Below are positions 33,849-42,561 of a stretch of DNA of 51,172 nt, piece after piece. Source of the DNA: an uncultured Trueperaceae bacterium (GTDB lineage Bacteria; Deinococcota; Deinococci; Deinococcales; Trueperaceae); NCBI GenBank assembly GCA_937907415.1, contig CALCHY010000142.1:1-51172 (forward strand), written 5' to 3'. The notes beneath the pieces are model-generated. The model had not been told where the DNA came from, did no database searches, and saw nothing but the letters and a program-made list of their open reading frames with translations. Each line of letters starts with the position of its first letter. The first letter of the stretch is position 1. Position numbers and translations under genes: made by a program.

Positions 33849-35462
33849 TCACGAGCGGCCTGGCTTGCGCCACAACACGTCAGCGTCTGCCACGTCCTCG
33901 ACGCCACTAGCTGGGTAAGGCTGAACTTCCGCCGTGTCATGATCGGCGTGCCACACCTGAGCGAAGAACGGCTCGCGCAGCGCGCGCTCGCCGCCGTTCC
34001 AGGTCGCGAGGCAGTCGGGGCACCAGTGACCACCCCTCAGCACCGTTGCCACGCGCGCCTCGAACTCGTGGCCCGCCGAGCAGCGCCATCTCAGTTGCGC
34101 GTACCACTCACCATCCCACTCGGCAGCTAGGCAAGCCCCACCGCGGAAGGCGGCCGCGGCCCGCAGCGCAGGCAGGTCGAGGGCGACTGCCTGCTCGTCG
34201 TGACCGTGGTCGAGGCGGCGCCACGGCCCGTCCGCGGCTGGCGCCACCACGAGCGCGTCCGGCGCTATGGCTTCGTATGCCGCGTAGCTCCCGAAGAACG
34301 CCCTCACCCGCGCGTCGTTCCTGTCGAGGTACCACCGCCTCGGACTGTTGCGGTGGCGTTCCGCCATGCGCTTGAAGGTCAGCCGCACGGCCCACTCCAT
34401 GAGCCGGCGCATGGGCGCAACGCGCTGGTTGAGCCACCTCACACCCTTGAGCAGCGGCGTCATGCTCCCTTCAAGCGCCGCCTGGTGCGAGGCGTTGTCA
34501 TCCGTCTGGTAGTGAAGGTAGGAGTTCGTGACGCCCGCGTCCTCGAAGTACTGCAGGTGGAAGTTGCGCAGCGCGAACCAGTTGGCGTCCATGCACACGC
34601 CAACGTCGAGCCCGATGAGCGAGTAGGCGCTCCGCAGGTAGTCGCGGGCGTTGGAGCGCATCTGCTCACCGCCGCCAACGTTGTAGGCGCGGCGCCAGAA
34701 GCTAGCGTCATCGCGCAACTCGAGGCAGTTGACCATTGCCAGCCCGGCGTTGCGGTCCGTGATGTTCTCCATGCGCGTGTCGAGCGGCATGTGGAACGCG
34801 ATCGGGTCGAAGAGCGCCATCAGGTCGGCGTGGTCGCACGGCATGATGAACGACATGCGCAGCGACACCCAGTGCTTCAGGCCCGACTCCATCACGCGCC
34901 GCTCACCTGCGATCTTGGAGAGGGCGTACTCGTCGTAAACGGAGGGGTTCATAGGGTCACCGATGCGGCCGACGTAGGTGCCAGGTGCGCCAGCGACGCC
35001 ACTGGCGGGGCGGTTGCCCGTCTGCGCCACCGAGCCAGTGTGCACATAGCAGATACGCTCAGCGCCGCCCGGCTCGGCCGCTATGGCCGTCAGCACGTTG
35101 CCTATCGCGGCGTCGTTGACGGCCCACGCCAGCGCTGGCCGGTAGTCCGCCTGCGGTGAGATGTACGCCATGGCGTTGAGCACCCAGTCGCTGCCAGCGA
35201 CCGCGCTAGCTACGTCGTCCAGGCGGGTCGCGTCGCCCCACACCACGCGCAACCCACGTCCCTCGACCACGCCCGCCTCGACTTTCGGGTCGATGCCCGC
35301 AGCCTGGAGGTAGGGCGCTAGCTTCCGTGCACGGCGGTCGCCCGGCACTAGCAGGAGGGTGACGTCGTAGCGCTCGGCGCGACGCTGCAGCTCAAGGAAC
35401 GCTTGGTAGCCCATGGTCCCGCTGGCGCCAAGCAAGGTAACGCGCTCCTTGTGCGCCGTCAT
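33849..35462 (-). CDS. NAD(P)-dependent extended SDR/epimerase with C-terminal zinc-ribbon domain
   Basis: 537 residues. The N-terminal part is an extended short-chain dehydrogenase: dinucleotide motif GASGTMGYQA (about 11-20), VWGDATRLDD, NAMAYISP, and a YDEYALSKIAGERR segment giving the catalytic YxxxK (Tyr-x-x-x-Lys in YALSK), with GGGEQ later. The middle (about 300-450) is helical and unfamiliar. The end carries a treble-clef-like zinc ribbon: C461-SAG-H465 ... C481-PD-C484 in RWRCSAGHEFEA and GHWCPDC. This is a domain combination I do not recognise. The ATG at 35462 overlaps the prmC stop by four bases (ATGA). A longer open frame reaching 35882 is an artefact of prmC's other strand frame. 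The substrate is unknown. Confidence 0.82.
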   Translation of the reverse strand: MTAHKERVTLLGASGTMGYQAFLELQRRAERYDVTLLLVPGDRRARKLAPYLQAAGIDPKVEAGVVEGRGLRVVWGDATRLDDVASAVAGSDWVLNAMAYISPQADYRPALAWAVNDAAIGNVLTAIAAEPGGAERICYVHTGSVAQTGNRPASGVAGAPGTYVGRIGDPMNPSVYDEYALSKIAGERRVMESGLKHWVSLRMSFIMPCDHADLMALFDPIAFHMPLDTRMENITDRNAGLAMVNCLELRDDASFWRRAYNVGGGEQMRSNARDYLRSAYSLIGLDVGVCMDANWFALRNFHLQYFEDAGVTNSYLHYQTDDNASHQAALEGSMTPLLKGVRWLNQRVAPMRRLMEWAVRLTFKRMAERHRNSPRRWYLDRNDARVRAFFGSYAAYEAIAPDALVVAPAADGPWRRLDHGHDEQAVALDLPALRAAAAFRGGACLAAEWDGEWYAQLRWRCSAGHEFEARVATVLRGGHWCPDCLATWNGGERALREPFFAQVWHADHDTAEVQPYPASGVEDVADADVLWRKPGRS

Positions 35463-36304
35463 CTGTATGCCACCAGGTACCGGGATCGACCCACCAAGTC
35501 GGGGTGCACTGCTACCCCCTGCCAGCCCGCTAGCTTGGCCGCGAGCTGGTGCACGTTTCGTGGGTCGAGTTCCAGGGCGAGGAGCGCGCCTGCGGGGAGC
35601 AGTTCCCACGCCTGAGCGACGAGCCTGGCGGCGAGCGCGGTGCCGTCGGGCCCGCCGAACAGCGCCGTGGTCGGGTCGGCGGCGGCTTCTGGTGCGAGCA
35701 GGGCGGCGTCCGCGTCTGGTAAGTACGGCAGGTTGGCGACGAGCACGCGCGCGCGCCGCGCCACCACTCGCGCTTCCTCGCCGACGAGGAGGTCGGATTC
35801 TATGAACTTCACGTCCGCGCCTAACCGCAGGGCGTTGGCCTTCGCCACCGCGAGAGCCGCCGGCGAGACGTCGGCTCCCCATACCTCCGCGTCCGGCAGC
35901 TCGCTCTTGACGGCCAGCGCTATCGCCCCGCTGCCAGCGCCGACGTCCAGCACCACCGGCTGAGGCGCAGAGGCCCCCTCCAGGTCGGCAAGGACGAGCT
36001 CGACGAGGCGCTCCGTCTCCGGCCGCGGCACGAGTACGCGCCCGTCGACCTGCAACTCCAGTCCGTAGAAGTGCGCGTAACCGACCACGTGCTGCAACGG
36101 TTCCCGCGCCTCACGCCTAGCGACCAACGCATCAAGCCGCTCGGCTTCGCTTCGGTCGAGGCGCCTTTTGCCTGCCAGGAGGAGTTCAGTGCGGCTGCAC
36201 CCGAGGGCCGCCTCGAGGAGTTGAGCTGCGTCGGCCGCGGGACTGGGTACCGCAGCGGCCGTTAGGCGCTCTTCCGTCGCGACGCGCGCTTCGAAGACGG
36301 TCAT
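35459..36304 (-). CDS. prmC: Peptide chain release factor N5-glutamine methyltransferase
   Basis: 281 residues. It methylates the GGQ glutamine of release factors RF1/RF2. Seen: an N-terminal helical domain (about 1-75, with LQHVVGYAHFYGLELQVDGRVLVPRPETE), then the SAM-binding motif I VLDVGAGSGAIALAV, and the catalytic ANLPYLPD. The family motif is NPPY; here the second position is Leu (NLPY), which I recall from other members of this phylum, so it is not taken as a defect. The gene follows jag after 14 bases and overlaps the SDR gene by four bases. In many bacteria prmC pairs with prfA, which is not in this window. Confidence 0.93.
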   Translation of the reverse strand: MTVFEARVATEERLTAAAVPSPAADAAQLLEAALGCSRTELLLAGKRRLDRSEAERLDALVARREAREPLQHVVGYAHFYGLELQVDGRVLVPRPETERLVELVLADLEGASAPQPVVLDVGAGSGAIALAVKSELPDAEVWGADVSPAALAVAKANALRLGADVKFIESDLLVGEEARVVARRARVLVANLPYLPDADAALLAPEAAADPTTALFGGPDGTALAARLVAQAWELLPAGALLALELDPRNVHQLAAKLAGWQGVAVHPDLVGRSRYLVAYR

Positions 36305-36318
36305 GCCGGACGTCGTTC

Positions 36319-36909
36319 TCAGGCTGGCTTAACCACGACGCGTCTGTCACTACCCTCGCCGCTTGACTCGGTGATGACGCCAGCCTCGTCCGCCAGGCTC
36401 ATGTGCACGACGCGGCGCTCGGCTGCCGACATCGGCTCGAGCTCGACCGCCAAGCCGCTCTTACGCACGCGGGCCGCGGCCTGCAAGGCTTCCTTGCGTA
36501 GCCGCTCGTCGCGCCTGCGCTTGTAACCGCCGACGTCGATGTTCACGCGCACGCGGCCGCTCTCCTCGCGGTTGACGACGGCGTTCGTGAGGTACTCGAG
36601 GGCAGACAGCGTGCGACCGTTGCGACCGATGATCTTGCCTGGGTCGCCGCCGTACACTTCCGCCTGGATCTCGTCAGGCGCGGACTGCTCGACCTCCACG
36701 GCGAACGCGGGGTCGATGTTGAGCAGCAGGTTGACTAGGAACGACTCGGCGCGCTCGAGCGGGTCGCCCTGCACGATAGGCCCGACCTCTGCGACTTGTT
36801 CGTACTCTTCGATCTCCGTGATGCGCACTACTTGACCGTCGTCTGCTGCCACGCTGTCGACGTCAATGCCGATGCCCTCTAGGTACTTATCGAGATCCGA
36901 GTCACTCAT
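36319..36909 (-). CDS. jag: RNA-binding protein Jag (KhpB/EloR)
   Basis: 196 residues with the Jag layout: an N-terminal segment (about 1-45), a KH domain (about 60-130) with GGDPGKIIGRNGRTLSALEYL, and an R3H domain (about 135-190) with AAERRVVHMSLAD. The GKIIGRNG loop is the RNA-contacting GxxG of KH domains. Jag acts with KhpA in post-transcriptional control of cell elongation genes. The Jag_N signature is weak, and the N-terminus is short. It lies 10 bases after yidC with GAGGG as ribosome site, the usual yidC-jag pairing. Confidence 0.93.
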   Translation of the reverse strand: MSDSDLDKYLEGIGIDVDSVAADDGQVVRITEIEEYEQVAEVGPIVQGDPLERAESFLVNLLLNIDPAFAVEVEQSAPDEIQAEVYGGDPGKIIGRNGRTLSALEYLTNAVVNREESGRVRVNIDVGGYKRRRDERLRKEALQAAARVRKSGLAVELEPMSAAERRVVHMSLADEAGVITESSGEGSDRRVVVKPA

Positions 36910-36919
36910 CCGTAGGCCC

Positions 36920-38473
36920 TCACTTTGAGCGCTTGGCGATAGCTGCGACGGGGGGCGTCGGCGGCTGGCCTCGGCTCAGTAACCAGTACTGGAAGACTTG
37001 CACCAACATGGATACCACATAGTAAACGAGGACCCCTGCAGGGAAGCCGACGATGATGAACACGAAAACGACGTTGATGATGAGGGACTGGCGCAGCATC
37101 TGCGGGTTGCCGCGAGCAGAGAAGTAAGACGTTGCGACCATGACCGCTACGTAGAGCACGGGCAGGATGAAGAACGGGTCGGCCTGACCGAGGTCGGGCA
37201 GCCACAGGAAGCCCTCGTTGAACTCGAAATTGACGAACACGCGCCACAGGATGATGAACAGCGGCATCTGCACGATGATCGGCAGACAGCCACCCGCTGG
37301 GTTGACGCCTGCCTCGCGGTACAGCGCCATGGTCTCCTGCGTGAGTTTCTCGCGGTCGTCCTTGTACTTGCGCTGCAACTCCTGCAGTTTGGGTTGCAAG
37401 CGCTGCATGCCGAACATCGACTTCGTCTGGGTGCTGATCAGCGGCCAGATGAGCGCGCGGAACATCAGCGTCAACACGATGATCGAAAGGCCCCAGCTCG
37501 GCACGTACTGGTGCACGAACTCGAGGATGCGCACGACGATCAATGACAGGCGGCCGAGGATGTTGGGGTTGAACAGACCTGGCAGCTCGAGGTAGGTCTC
37601 TTGGCTGTAGCGCACGAGTTCGTTGTGGCCTGGATACATGCCAGTGTCGAACGTATAGCTCGAGCCGGCCGCAGCGCCAAGTTCGGCCTGCAGCGCAACG
37701 CGGTTCGGGCGCATGTAGGTGGCGGAGAGCCCCGTGCTGCCCGGCGCCGGACGCATGATGAGCGCGAAGTCGCGGTTGTTGTTGTTGTTCTGAAGAGCAA
37801 CGTAGGTCGGGTCGGGGAACGCTTGCTCCGCCGGGTTGAGGGTGAACGACTCGCCGTGGCCGATCTTCACGGTCGGAGAGGTGGTGCGGCCGATGCCTGG
37901 CATGGCGAGCTGGATCTGTTCGCTCGCGTCCGCTGCTGCGGTGCGCGTGACCGTCAGTTCCACTCCGAAGGTGTCGACGCCGCTGTGCAACGTGAGGCGG
38001 CGCGTGACCTCGAGGCCGCCGATGCGTTGCTCGAAGGTGCCGACCAACACTCCGTCACCGCTCGCCTGCCAGTCGGAAGCCACGACCTCCGGCTGCACGT
38101 ACTCGCCGTTGACCAGGAGTGCCAGGGCCGGGATGCTCGAGTCGAACGGTATGAGGTTCGTTCGCGCGTCGATCGTGTAGTCCTTGAGCTTCTGGCCGCG
38201 CTGCTGCTTGCCGTAGGCCGCGACGAGCTGGCCTGCCTCGTCGAAGAAGTAGTCGACGCCCTTGCTCGTGATGCGCGTGAGCTCGGTTTCACCCGTGTTA
38301 CAGAAGAACGATGGGGACGCGGTGCCGCAGGTGGCATCTATCTTGTCTCCGCCACCGAAGCTCGAGACGCTGAACGCCGTAGCCTCTAGTTCGATCCGCG
38401 CGAATGCGGGCGCGGTGAGGGCAAGCGCTGCCAGTGTGGCTACCAGCAGCTGCAGTAGGCGGTTGCGTTTCAA
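36920..38473 (-). CDS. yidC: Membrane protein insertase YidC
   Basis: 517 residues. A cleavable-like N-terminal membrane helix (about 5-26), a large periplasmic beta domain (about 27-290) and the conserved insertase core (about 310-510) with five membrane helices. Seen: [19 protein letters not shown], the cytoplasmic hairpin [19 protein letters not shown], and [24 protein letters not shown]. It inserts respiratory and ATP-synthase subunits, alone or with Sec. The start is TTG 38473, overlapping the yidD stop as TTGA, with GGAGG upstream; an open extension to 38614 is rejected because it lies entirely inside yidD. The large periplasmic domain matches Gram-negative-type YidC. Confidence 0.94.
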   Translation of the reverse strand: MKRNRLLQLLVATLAALALTAPAFARIELEATAFSVSSFGGGDKIDATCGTASPSFFCNTGETELTRITSKGVDYFFDEAGQLVAAYGKQQRGQKLKDYTIDARTNLIPFDSSIPALALLVNGEYVQPEVVASDWQASGDGVLVGTFEQRIGGLEVTRRLTLHSGVDTFGVELTVTRTAAADASEQIQLAMPGIGRTTSPTVKIGHGESFTLNPAEQAFPDPTYVALQNNNNNRDFALIMRPAPGSTGLSATYMRPNRVALQAELGAAAGSSYTFDTGMYPGHNELVRYSQETYLELPGLFNPNILGRLSLIVVRILEFVHQYVPSWGLSIIVLTLMFRALIWPLISTQTKSMFGMQRLQPKLQELQRKYKDDREKLTQETMALYREAGVNPAGGCLPIIVQMPLFIILWRVFVNFEFNEGFLWLPDLGQADPFFILPVLYVAVMVATSYFSARGNPQMLRQSLIINVVFVFIIVGFPAGVLVYYVVSMLVQVFQYWLLSRGQPPTPPVAAIAKRSK

Positions 38474-38799
38474 GGGGCCTCCGTGTGTGCGTCGGGCTTC
38501 GCCGACGGCTGAGGGTCGTGACGGTGCGCCCTCGAGCGCCCGCGCGGCGGTACGGGATCGTAGCCGCCAGGGTGGAACGGGTGGCACCTCAGCACACGCA
38601 TGAGGCCCATCCAACTGCCGCGCAGCACGCCGTGAACCTCGATGGCTTCGATGGCATAGCTACTGCAGGTAGGGTGAAAACGGCAAGATGGCGCCCCCTT
38701 GAGGGGCGACAAGTAACGCTGGTACGCCTTGAGGGGCCAGATGGCCGCGTCCTTGAGCGCACGCCGCACGCCGCCACCGCCAGAGGCGCCACTGCTCAT
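38470..38799 (-). CDS. yidD: Membrane protein insertion efficiency factor YidD
   Basis: 109 residues. The UPF0161 core (about 15-85) is complete: [35 protein letters not shown], and [21 protein letters not shown]. An amphipathic N-terminal helix ties it to the inner membrane face, where it assists YidC. The C-terminal tail is Arg/His/Pro-rich and extra to the core. The ATG overlaps rnpA by four bases; the stop overlaps yidC. Confidence 0.94.
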   Translation of the reverse strand: MSSGASGGGGVRRALKDAAIWPLKAYQRYLSPLKGAPSCRFHPTCSSYAIEAIEVHGVLRGSWMGLMRVLRCHPFHPGGYDPVPPRGRSRAHRHDPQPSAKPDAHTEAP

Positions 38800-39152
38800 T
38801 GGAGCTTCGCGCGCGTGAAGGCGTTGACGAGCGACCGCTTGAGGTCGGCGTAATCGGCTTCGGCCGCGGATGGCCGTGCGATGACGAGGAGGTCGAAAGA
38901 GGGTCGTGACGCGTCGTACGCACCCTCGTGGAAGGGCTGCCGCGCTAGTTCGCGGATTCCCTCACGCAGGCGTCGCCTAACGCGGTTCCGCACCACGGCC
39001 TTGCCGACCTTCCGGCTAACCACGATGCCCACTCTGACCTCCCCTTGCCGCGAGAGCCGCCACCTGACGGTGACGTGTTTGCCGCTCCCGCTGTTGCCTT
39101 TGCGAAGCCGCTGAAACGCACGGTCGCCGCTCAGCGAGCGGATGACCGCCAT
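38796..39152 (-). CDS. rnpA: Ribonuclease P protein component
   Basis: 118 residues. The protein subunit of RNase P, which trims 5' ends of pre-tRNAs with the M1-type RNA. Seen: [24 protein letters not shown], carrying the RNR signature that binds the RNA. The N-terminal [16 protein letters not shown] segment is typical. Overlaps yidD by four bases and follows rpmH after five bases, the conserved rpmH-rnpA-yidD-yidC order. The RNase P RNA gene is not in this window. Confidence 0.95.
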   Translation of the reverse strand: MAVIRSLSGDRAFQRLRKGNSGSGKHVTVRWRLSRQGEVRVGIVVSRKVGKAVVRNRVRRRLREGIRELARQPFHEGAYDASRPSFDLLVIARPSAAEADYADLKRSLVNAFTRAKLQ

Positions 39153-39157
39153 GGAAC

Positions 39158-39301
39158 TCAGTGATCCGCTACCGACAAGCGCTTACGGCCCTTGGCGCGG
39201 CGACGCCTGATCACGTTACGACCACCTGGCGTAGCCATACGCACGAGGAAGCCGTGCGTCTTGGCACGCTTGCGGCGGTTCGGCTGATAGGTCCGCTTCA
39301 T
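39158..39301 (-). CDS. rpmH: 50S ribosomal protein L34
   Basis: 47 residues, [18 protein letters not shown] at the start and [13 protein letters not shown] at the end, the invariant L34 sequence. GGAAGGAG lies about six bases before the ATG at 39301. The frame extends upstream by 16 codons, but L34 always begins MKRTYQP. It heads the rpmH-rnpA-yidD-yidC-jag-prmC run. In many bacteria dnaA and the origin lie next to rpmH; here gatA does. Confidence 0.98.
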   Translation of the reverse strand: MKRTYQPNRRKRAKTHGFLVRMATPGGRNVIRRRRAKGRKRLSVADH

Positions 39302-39434
39302 GATGTCTCCTTCCAGTCTCTTACCGTCGGGTGGGAATGCCCAGGACAAGCTTCAAGCCGCACCACCACGCACTCTTCACTGATCGCGGAGTGGGCGACG
39401 AGCTACCGTCCGGGCAGGACAGTCAAGCCGGAGA

Positions 39435-39440
39435 ATAGTA
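39435..39440 (-). promoter_or_regulatory. Possible -10 box TACTAT for the rpmH operon
   Basis: The minus-strand TACTAT lies in the 169-base gap between gatA and rpmH and would give a leader of about 125 bases. An alternative is TTGACT (39421-39426) as a -35, but no good -10 follows it. Confidence 0.4.
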
Positions 39441-39470
39441 CCACACCGGAGCTACTTACAGGTGGCGCGG

Positions 39471-40907
39471 CTAGGCAGCCGCGATCGCCGCTTCTAGCGC
39501 CTCGGCAAGGCCAAGGAGCGCACCGTCCGCACCAGCCTTGGCGACCAACTGCACGCCGAGTGGCAGCCCTGCCTCACCCGTGCCACACGGCACGCTTACG
39601 GCTGGGTAGCCAGCTAGGTTCGCGAGGCACGTCGCCACGTCACCGAGGTACATGGCGAGCGGGTCGCCCGCCGTTTCGCCGAGGCGGTAGGCCACCCCGG
39701 GCGCCGTCGGGGTGAGGAGAGCATCGACGTCGGCAAGGCCAAGCGCGAGCTCCTGCGCCAGGCGGTTCCTGACCTTCAGCGCCCGCCCGTAGTACGCCTC
39801 GTAGTGGCCTGCCGAGAGGGCGAACGAGCCGAGAAGCACGCGCCTCTTGACCTCGCGGCCGAAGAGTTCGCCGCGGGTGTGGCGCATGACGGCCTCCTGC
39901 CCTTCGCTCTCCTCGCCCACTCGCATGCCGTAGAGCATGCCAGCGTAGCGCGCGAGGTTGCTCGAGGCCTCTGCCGCCGCGATCACGTAGTAGCAGGCAA
40001 CGGCGAGCCCGACGTTCGGCAGAGGCACCTCGACGACCTCGGCGCCACGCGCCTCTAGGGCGCCACGCGCGAGGGCGAGGCTCGCGAGAGCGTCTCCACC
40101 GAAGCCCTCGCCCGCGAGTTCGGGCACGACGCCGAAGCGCTTGCCTGCCAGGTCCTGCGCTTCGCCGCTGCCCAACTGCAGGTCGAAGCTAGTGGCGTCG
40201 AGCGGGTCGGCGCCGGCCATAACGCGCATGGCGAGCACAACGTCTGCAACCGTGCCGCCGAGCACTCCGAGCTGGTCGAGCGAGCTGGCGTACGCGAGCA
40301 GCCCATAGCGCGACGCGCCGCCGTAACTAGGTTTGAACCCGACTGTCCCGCAGAACGCGGCTGGCAGGCGGCTCGAACCCCCAGTGTCCGTCCCTAACGC
40401 CAGAGACACGACCCCCGACCCTACCGCCGCGGCCGAGCCGCTCGAGGAGCCGCCAGCCACGCGCGTGGCGTCGCGCGGGTTGCGGGTCGGCCCGTATGCG
40501 GAGTTCTCCCCCGTTGAACCCATGCCGAACTCGTCGAGGTTCGTCTTGCCGATCACTACGGCCCCGGCGGCCCGCAGGCGCGCGACGACGGTGGCGTCGA
40601 ACGGTGAGGCGTAGCCCTCGAGGATGCGCGAACCGCCCGTCGTTGGCTGACCGAGGGTGGCGATGTTGTCCTTCACGGCGATGGGCACGCCAGCGAGCGG
40701 CCCCAACTGGTGACCGGCGGCCACTTTCGCGTCGAGGTTCGCCGCGGCGGTCATGGCACCGACCACGTCTATGTGGGTGAAGGCGTTGAGGTCCGCCTGC
40801 GCGCGCGCCGCGCGGTCGAGGGCCGCCGCCACCACTGCCGTGGCGGTTAGCTCACCGCTGCGGACGGCAGTGGCAGTAGCCCTAGCAGTGCTGTGCCCGT
40901 CGGTCAT
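39471..40907 (-). CDS. gatA: Asp-tRNA(Asn)/Glu-tRNA(Gln) amidotransferase subunit A
   Basis: 478 residues of the amidase-signature family. GatA releases ammonia from glutamine for conversion of mischarged Glu-tRNA(Gln) or Asp-tRNA(Asn). The triad is visible: Lys79 (VKDNI), cis-Ser154 (AGGSSSGSA) and Ser178 (DTGGSSR), at the same numbers as in the well-studied Gram-positive enzyme. The next residues, SRLPAAFCG, differ slightly from the common IRQPA. The start ATG 40907 follows a TATGCT box by seven bases; the extension to 40967 is rejected. gatB is 9 kb away on the other strand; no gatC is seen. Confidence 0.94.
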   Translation of the reverse strand: MTDGHSTARATATAVRSGELTATAVVAAALDRAARAQADLNAFTHIDVVGAMTAAANLDAKVAAGHQLGPLAGVPIAVKDNIATLGQPTTGGSRILEGYASPFDATVVARLRAAGAVVIGKTNLDEFGMGSTGENSAYGPTRNPRDATRVAGGSSSGSAAAVGSGVVSLALGTDTGGSSRLPAAFCGTVGFKPSYGGASRYGLLAYASSLDQLGVLGGTVADVVLAMRVMAGADPLDATSFDLQLGSGEAQDLAGKRFGVVPELAGEGFGGDALASLALARGALEARGAEVVEVPLPNVGLAVACYYVIAAAEASSNLARYAGMLYGMRVGEESEGQEAVMRHTRGELFGREVKRRVLLGSFALSAGHYEAYYGRALKVRNRLAQELALGLADVDALLTPTAPGVAYRLGETAGDPLAMYLGDVATCLANLAGYPAVSVPCGTGEAGLPLGVQLVAKAGADGALLGLAEALEAAIAAA

Positions 40908-40914
40908 GCGGCGA

Positions 40915-40920
40915 AGCATA
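40915..40920 (-). promoter_or_regulatory. -10 box TATGCT of a leaderless promoter (gatA)
   Basis: The minus-strand TATGCT ends seven bases before ATG 40907. Confidence 0.55.
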
Positions 40921-41022
40921 ACAGGTGCTTTGGAGGGTCTCGGGCGGGCGGCGTGCGCTGCAGCCACGCGCCGGCCCAGCGCGGGCGCAGCATGCTACAT
41001 CCGCCTCACACCGCGGCAGCGG

Positions 41023-41028
41023 TATCAT
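41023..41028 (+). promoter_or_regulatory. -10 box TATCAT of a leaderless promoter (PP2C phosphatase)
   Basis: TATCAT ends eight bases before ATG 41037. Confidence 0.5.
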
Positions 41029-41036
41029 GCCCGCAC

Positions 41037-42086
41037 ATGACCGAGCCGGTCACGCCGCTCTCTGACGCTCGCACCGGTCGCTCACCGCGCCCGGCCGCCG
41101 TCGTCGCGGCACCGCCAACGAAGCCAGGAAGCAGCGTCACTCACATCAGCAGCAGCGGCATCAGCGAAGCTGGCCGCGTGCGCAGCGTCAACCAGGACTG
41201 GTTCTTCGCTGGGAGCGTTGGGCGTAACGGGCACCTTGGCGTCGTGGCAGACGGCATGGGCGGCCACACTGCCGGTGAGGTCGCTAGTCGCCGCGCCATC
41301 GAGACGCTCGTGGCCGCGCTGCGCCAGAGCCGCACTCAGCCCCCAGTCAGCCTCGCAAGAGCTGCGCAGGCCGCCAACGTCGAGGTGTACAATCTCGCCC
41401 TCGACCAGCCCGAACTGAAGGGCATGGGCACGACGCTAACCGCCGTGCTACTCGACGATCAGATCGGCCTCGTTGGGCACGTAGGCGACTCCCGCGCTTA
41501 CCTCGTCCGCGGCACGCGGGCCCAACGGTTGACCGTCGACCATAGTTGGGTAGCCGACCGCGTGCGCCAGGGCCTCCTCAGCGAGGAGGAAGCGCGCAAG
41601 CATCGGTGGCGCAACGTCATCACCAACGCCATAGGGGCAACGCCGACTTTTCGGTTGGACGTCCTCTACTTCGACGTGCTGCCAGGTGACGTCATCGTCA
41701 TCGTAAGCGACGGCGTCAGCATGCTCCTAGACGAGGATTCGATCGTCCAGAACGTGATCGGGCTAGCTCCGAACGAGGCCGCAGCCCGGCTCGTCGAGGC
41801 GGCTAACGACCGCGGCAGCCCGGACAACGTGACGGCGGTGGTGTTGCGCGTCGATGAAGTGGGCTTGCGCCCTAAACGCTACGACTTGCCCGGTACGCCG
41901 CTCGAGGCTGCTTCTGTCGATATCGGCGAGACCCTCTCCGGCATCAAGCGCGTAGAAGAAGGTTTTCCTAGCAACGGGCCGTGGCAGAAACTCCGTAGGC
42001 ATCCCCTGTTCCCGTACCGCTATTGGCTGATGGGTTGCGCCTACTTGTTGGTGCTGTTGGTGCTGTTCTTGTTGTGGCGCGGTTGA
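41037..42086 (+). CDS. PP2C-type serine/threonine protein phosphatase with C-terminal membrane anchor
   Basis: 349 residues. A metal-dependent phosphatase core (about 38-280) with VRSVNQDW, VADGMGGHTAGE, GHVGDSRAYLV, IVSDGVSMLL and GSPDNVTAVVL, the aspartates that bind the two metals. After a polar linker a single helix (about 325-347, YWLMGCAYLLVLLVLFLLW) anchors it in the membrane. It presumably opposes an STPK/PASTA-type kinase, none of which lies in this window. Leaderless-style ATG 41037, eight bases after TATCAT. An open frame to 40893 is rejected because it overlaps gatA on the other strand. Confidence 0.92.
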   Translation: MTEPVTPLSDARTGRSPRPAAVVAAPPTKPGSSVTHISSSGISEAGRVRSVNQDWFFAGSVGRNGHLGVVADGMGGHTAGEVASRRAIETLVAALRQSRTQPPVSLARAAQAANVEVYNLALDQPELKGMGTTLTAVLLDDQIGLVGHVGDSRAYLVRGTRAQRLTVDHSWVADRVRQGLLSEEEARKHRWRNVITNAIGATPTFRLDVLYFDVLPGDVIVIVSDGVSMLLDEDSIVQNVIGLAPNEAAARLVEAANDRGSPDNVTAVVLRVDEVGLRPKRYDLPGTPLEAASVDIGETLSGIKRVEEGFPSNGPWQKLRRHPLFPYRYWLMGCAYLLVLLVLFLLWRG

Positions 42087-42092
42087 TAGGCT
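42087..42092 (+). promoter_or_regulatory. -10 box TAGGCT (ridA)
   Basis: TAGGCT starts directly after the PP2C stop codon and ends five bases before ATG 42098, so ridA can be transcribed separately from the phosphatase gene. Confidence 0.4.
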
Positions 42093-42097
42093 GCGGC

Positions 42098-42475
42098 ATG
42101 ACCGAGAGAGTTGCAACCGAGTCCGCACCTAAGGCCATTGGGCCTTACTCCCAAGCCGTCAAGGTAGGCGGTTTCTTGTTCAGCGCCGGACAGATCGCGC
42201 TCAAACCAGACGGTTCGTGGTTGGGTGGCGACATCACCGCCCAAACGCACCAAGTCATGCAGAACCTCAAGGCCGTGTTGGCAGCGGCTGGCTGCAGCGT
42301 TCAGGACATCGTAAAGACGACCTGCTTCCTGGCCAGCATGGACGACTTCGCAGCCTTCAACGAGGTCTACGGCAGCTACTTGGAAGGTAACCTGCCTGCG
42401 CGCAGCACGGTGCAGGTCGCGCGGCTGCCGAAAGATGGGCTGGTAGAGGTAGAGGTCGTAGCCCGCCTTCCCTGA
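42098..42475 (+). CDS. ridA: RidA family 2-iminobutanoate/2-iminopropanoate deaminase
   Basis: 125 residues. It hydrolyses reactive enamine/imine intermediates made by PLP enzymes. Seen: AIGPYSQAVKVG near the start, SAGQIA, and the substrate-binding Arg102 in NLPARSTVQVARLP with Glu117-region EVEVVA at the end; all match the RidA/YjgF signature. Length is typical (about 128). It ends 34 bases before a bidirectional hairpin. Confidence 0.94.
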   Translation: MTERVATESAPKAIGPYSQAVKVGGFLFSAGQIALKPDGSWLGGDITAQTHQVMQNLKAVLAAAGCSVQDIVKTTCFLASMDDFAAFNEVYGSYLEGNLPARSTVQVARLPKDGLVEVEVVARLP

Positions 42476-42509
42476 GTCAGGTAAGCGTAGGTCTAGGCTC
42501 AAACGACGA

Positions 42510-42544
42510 GCGTGGCCCGAACGGTCGCAGACCGCGGGCCACGC
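42510..42544. terminator. Bidirectional terminator between ridA and sdhB
   Basis: GCGTGGCCCG (42510-42519) pairs with CGGGCCACGC (42535-42544); an inner CGGT/ACCG pair (42522-42525, 42531-42534) extends the stem past an AA bulge. It lies between the convergent ends of ridA and sdhB. No U-run. Confidence 0.7.
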
Positions 42545-42561
42545 CCCAAGTACCTGTTAAC

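Noticed and set aside
35463..35882. N-terminal extension of the SDR protein to 677 residues
   Set aside because: It lies inside prmC in another frame on the same strand, and the ATG at 35462 overlaps the prmC stop (ATGA), a standard coupling arrangement.
35459..36304. PrmC with a damaged catalytic motif
   Set aside because: NLPY replaces NPPY, but the rest is complete and I recall NLPY in other members of the phylum, so it is treated as a normal variant.
39302..39470. Chromosome origin next to rpmH
   Set aside because: rpmH often borders dnaA and the origin, but I see no DnaA-box (TTATCCACA-type) cluster and no dnaA gene here.
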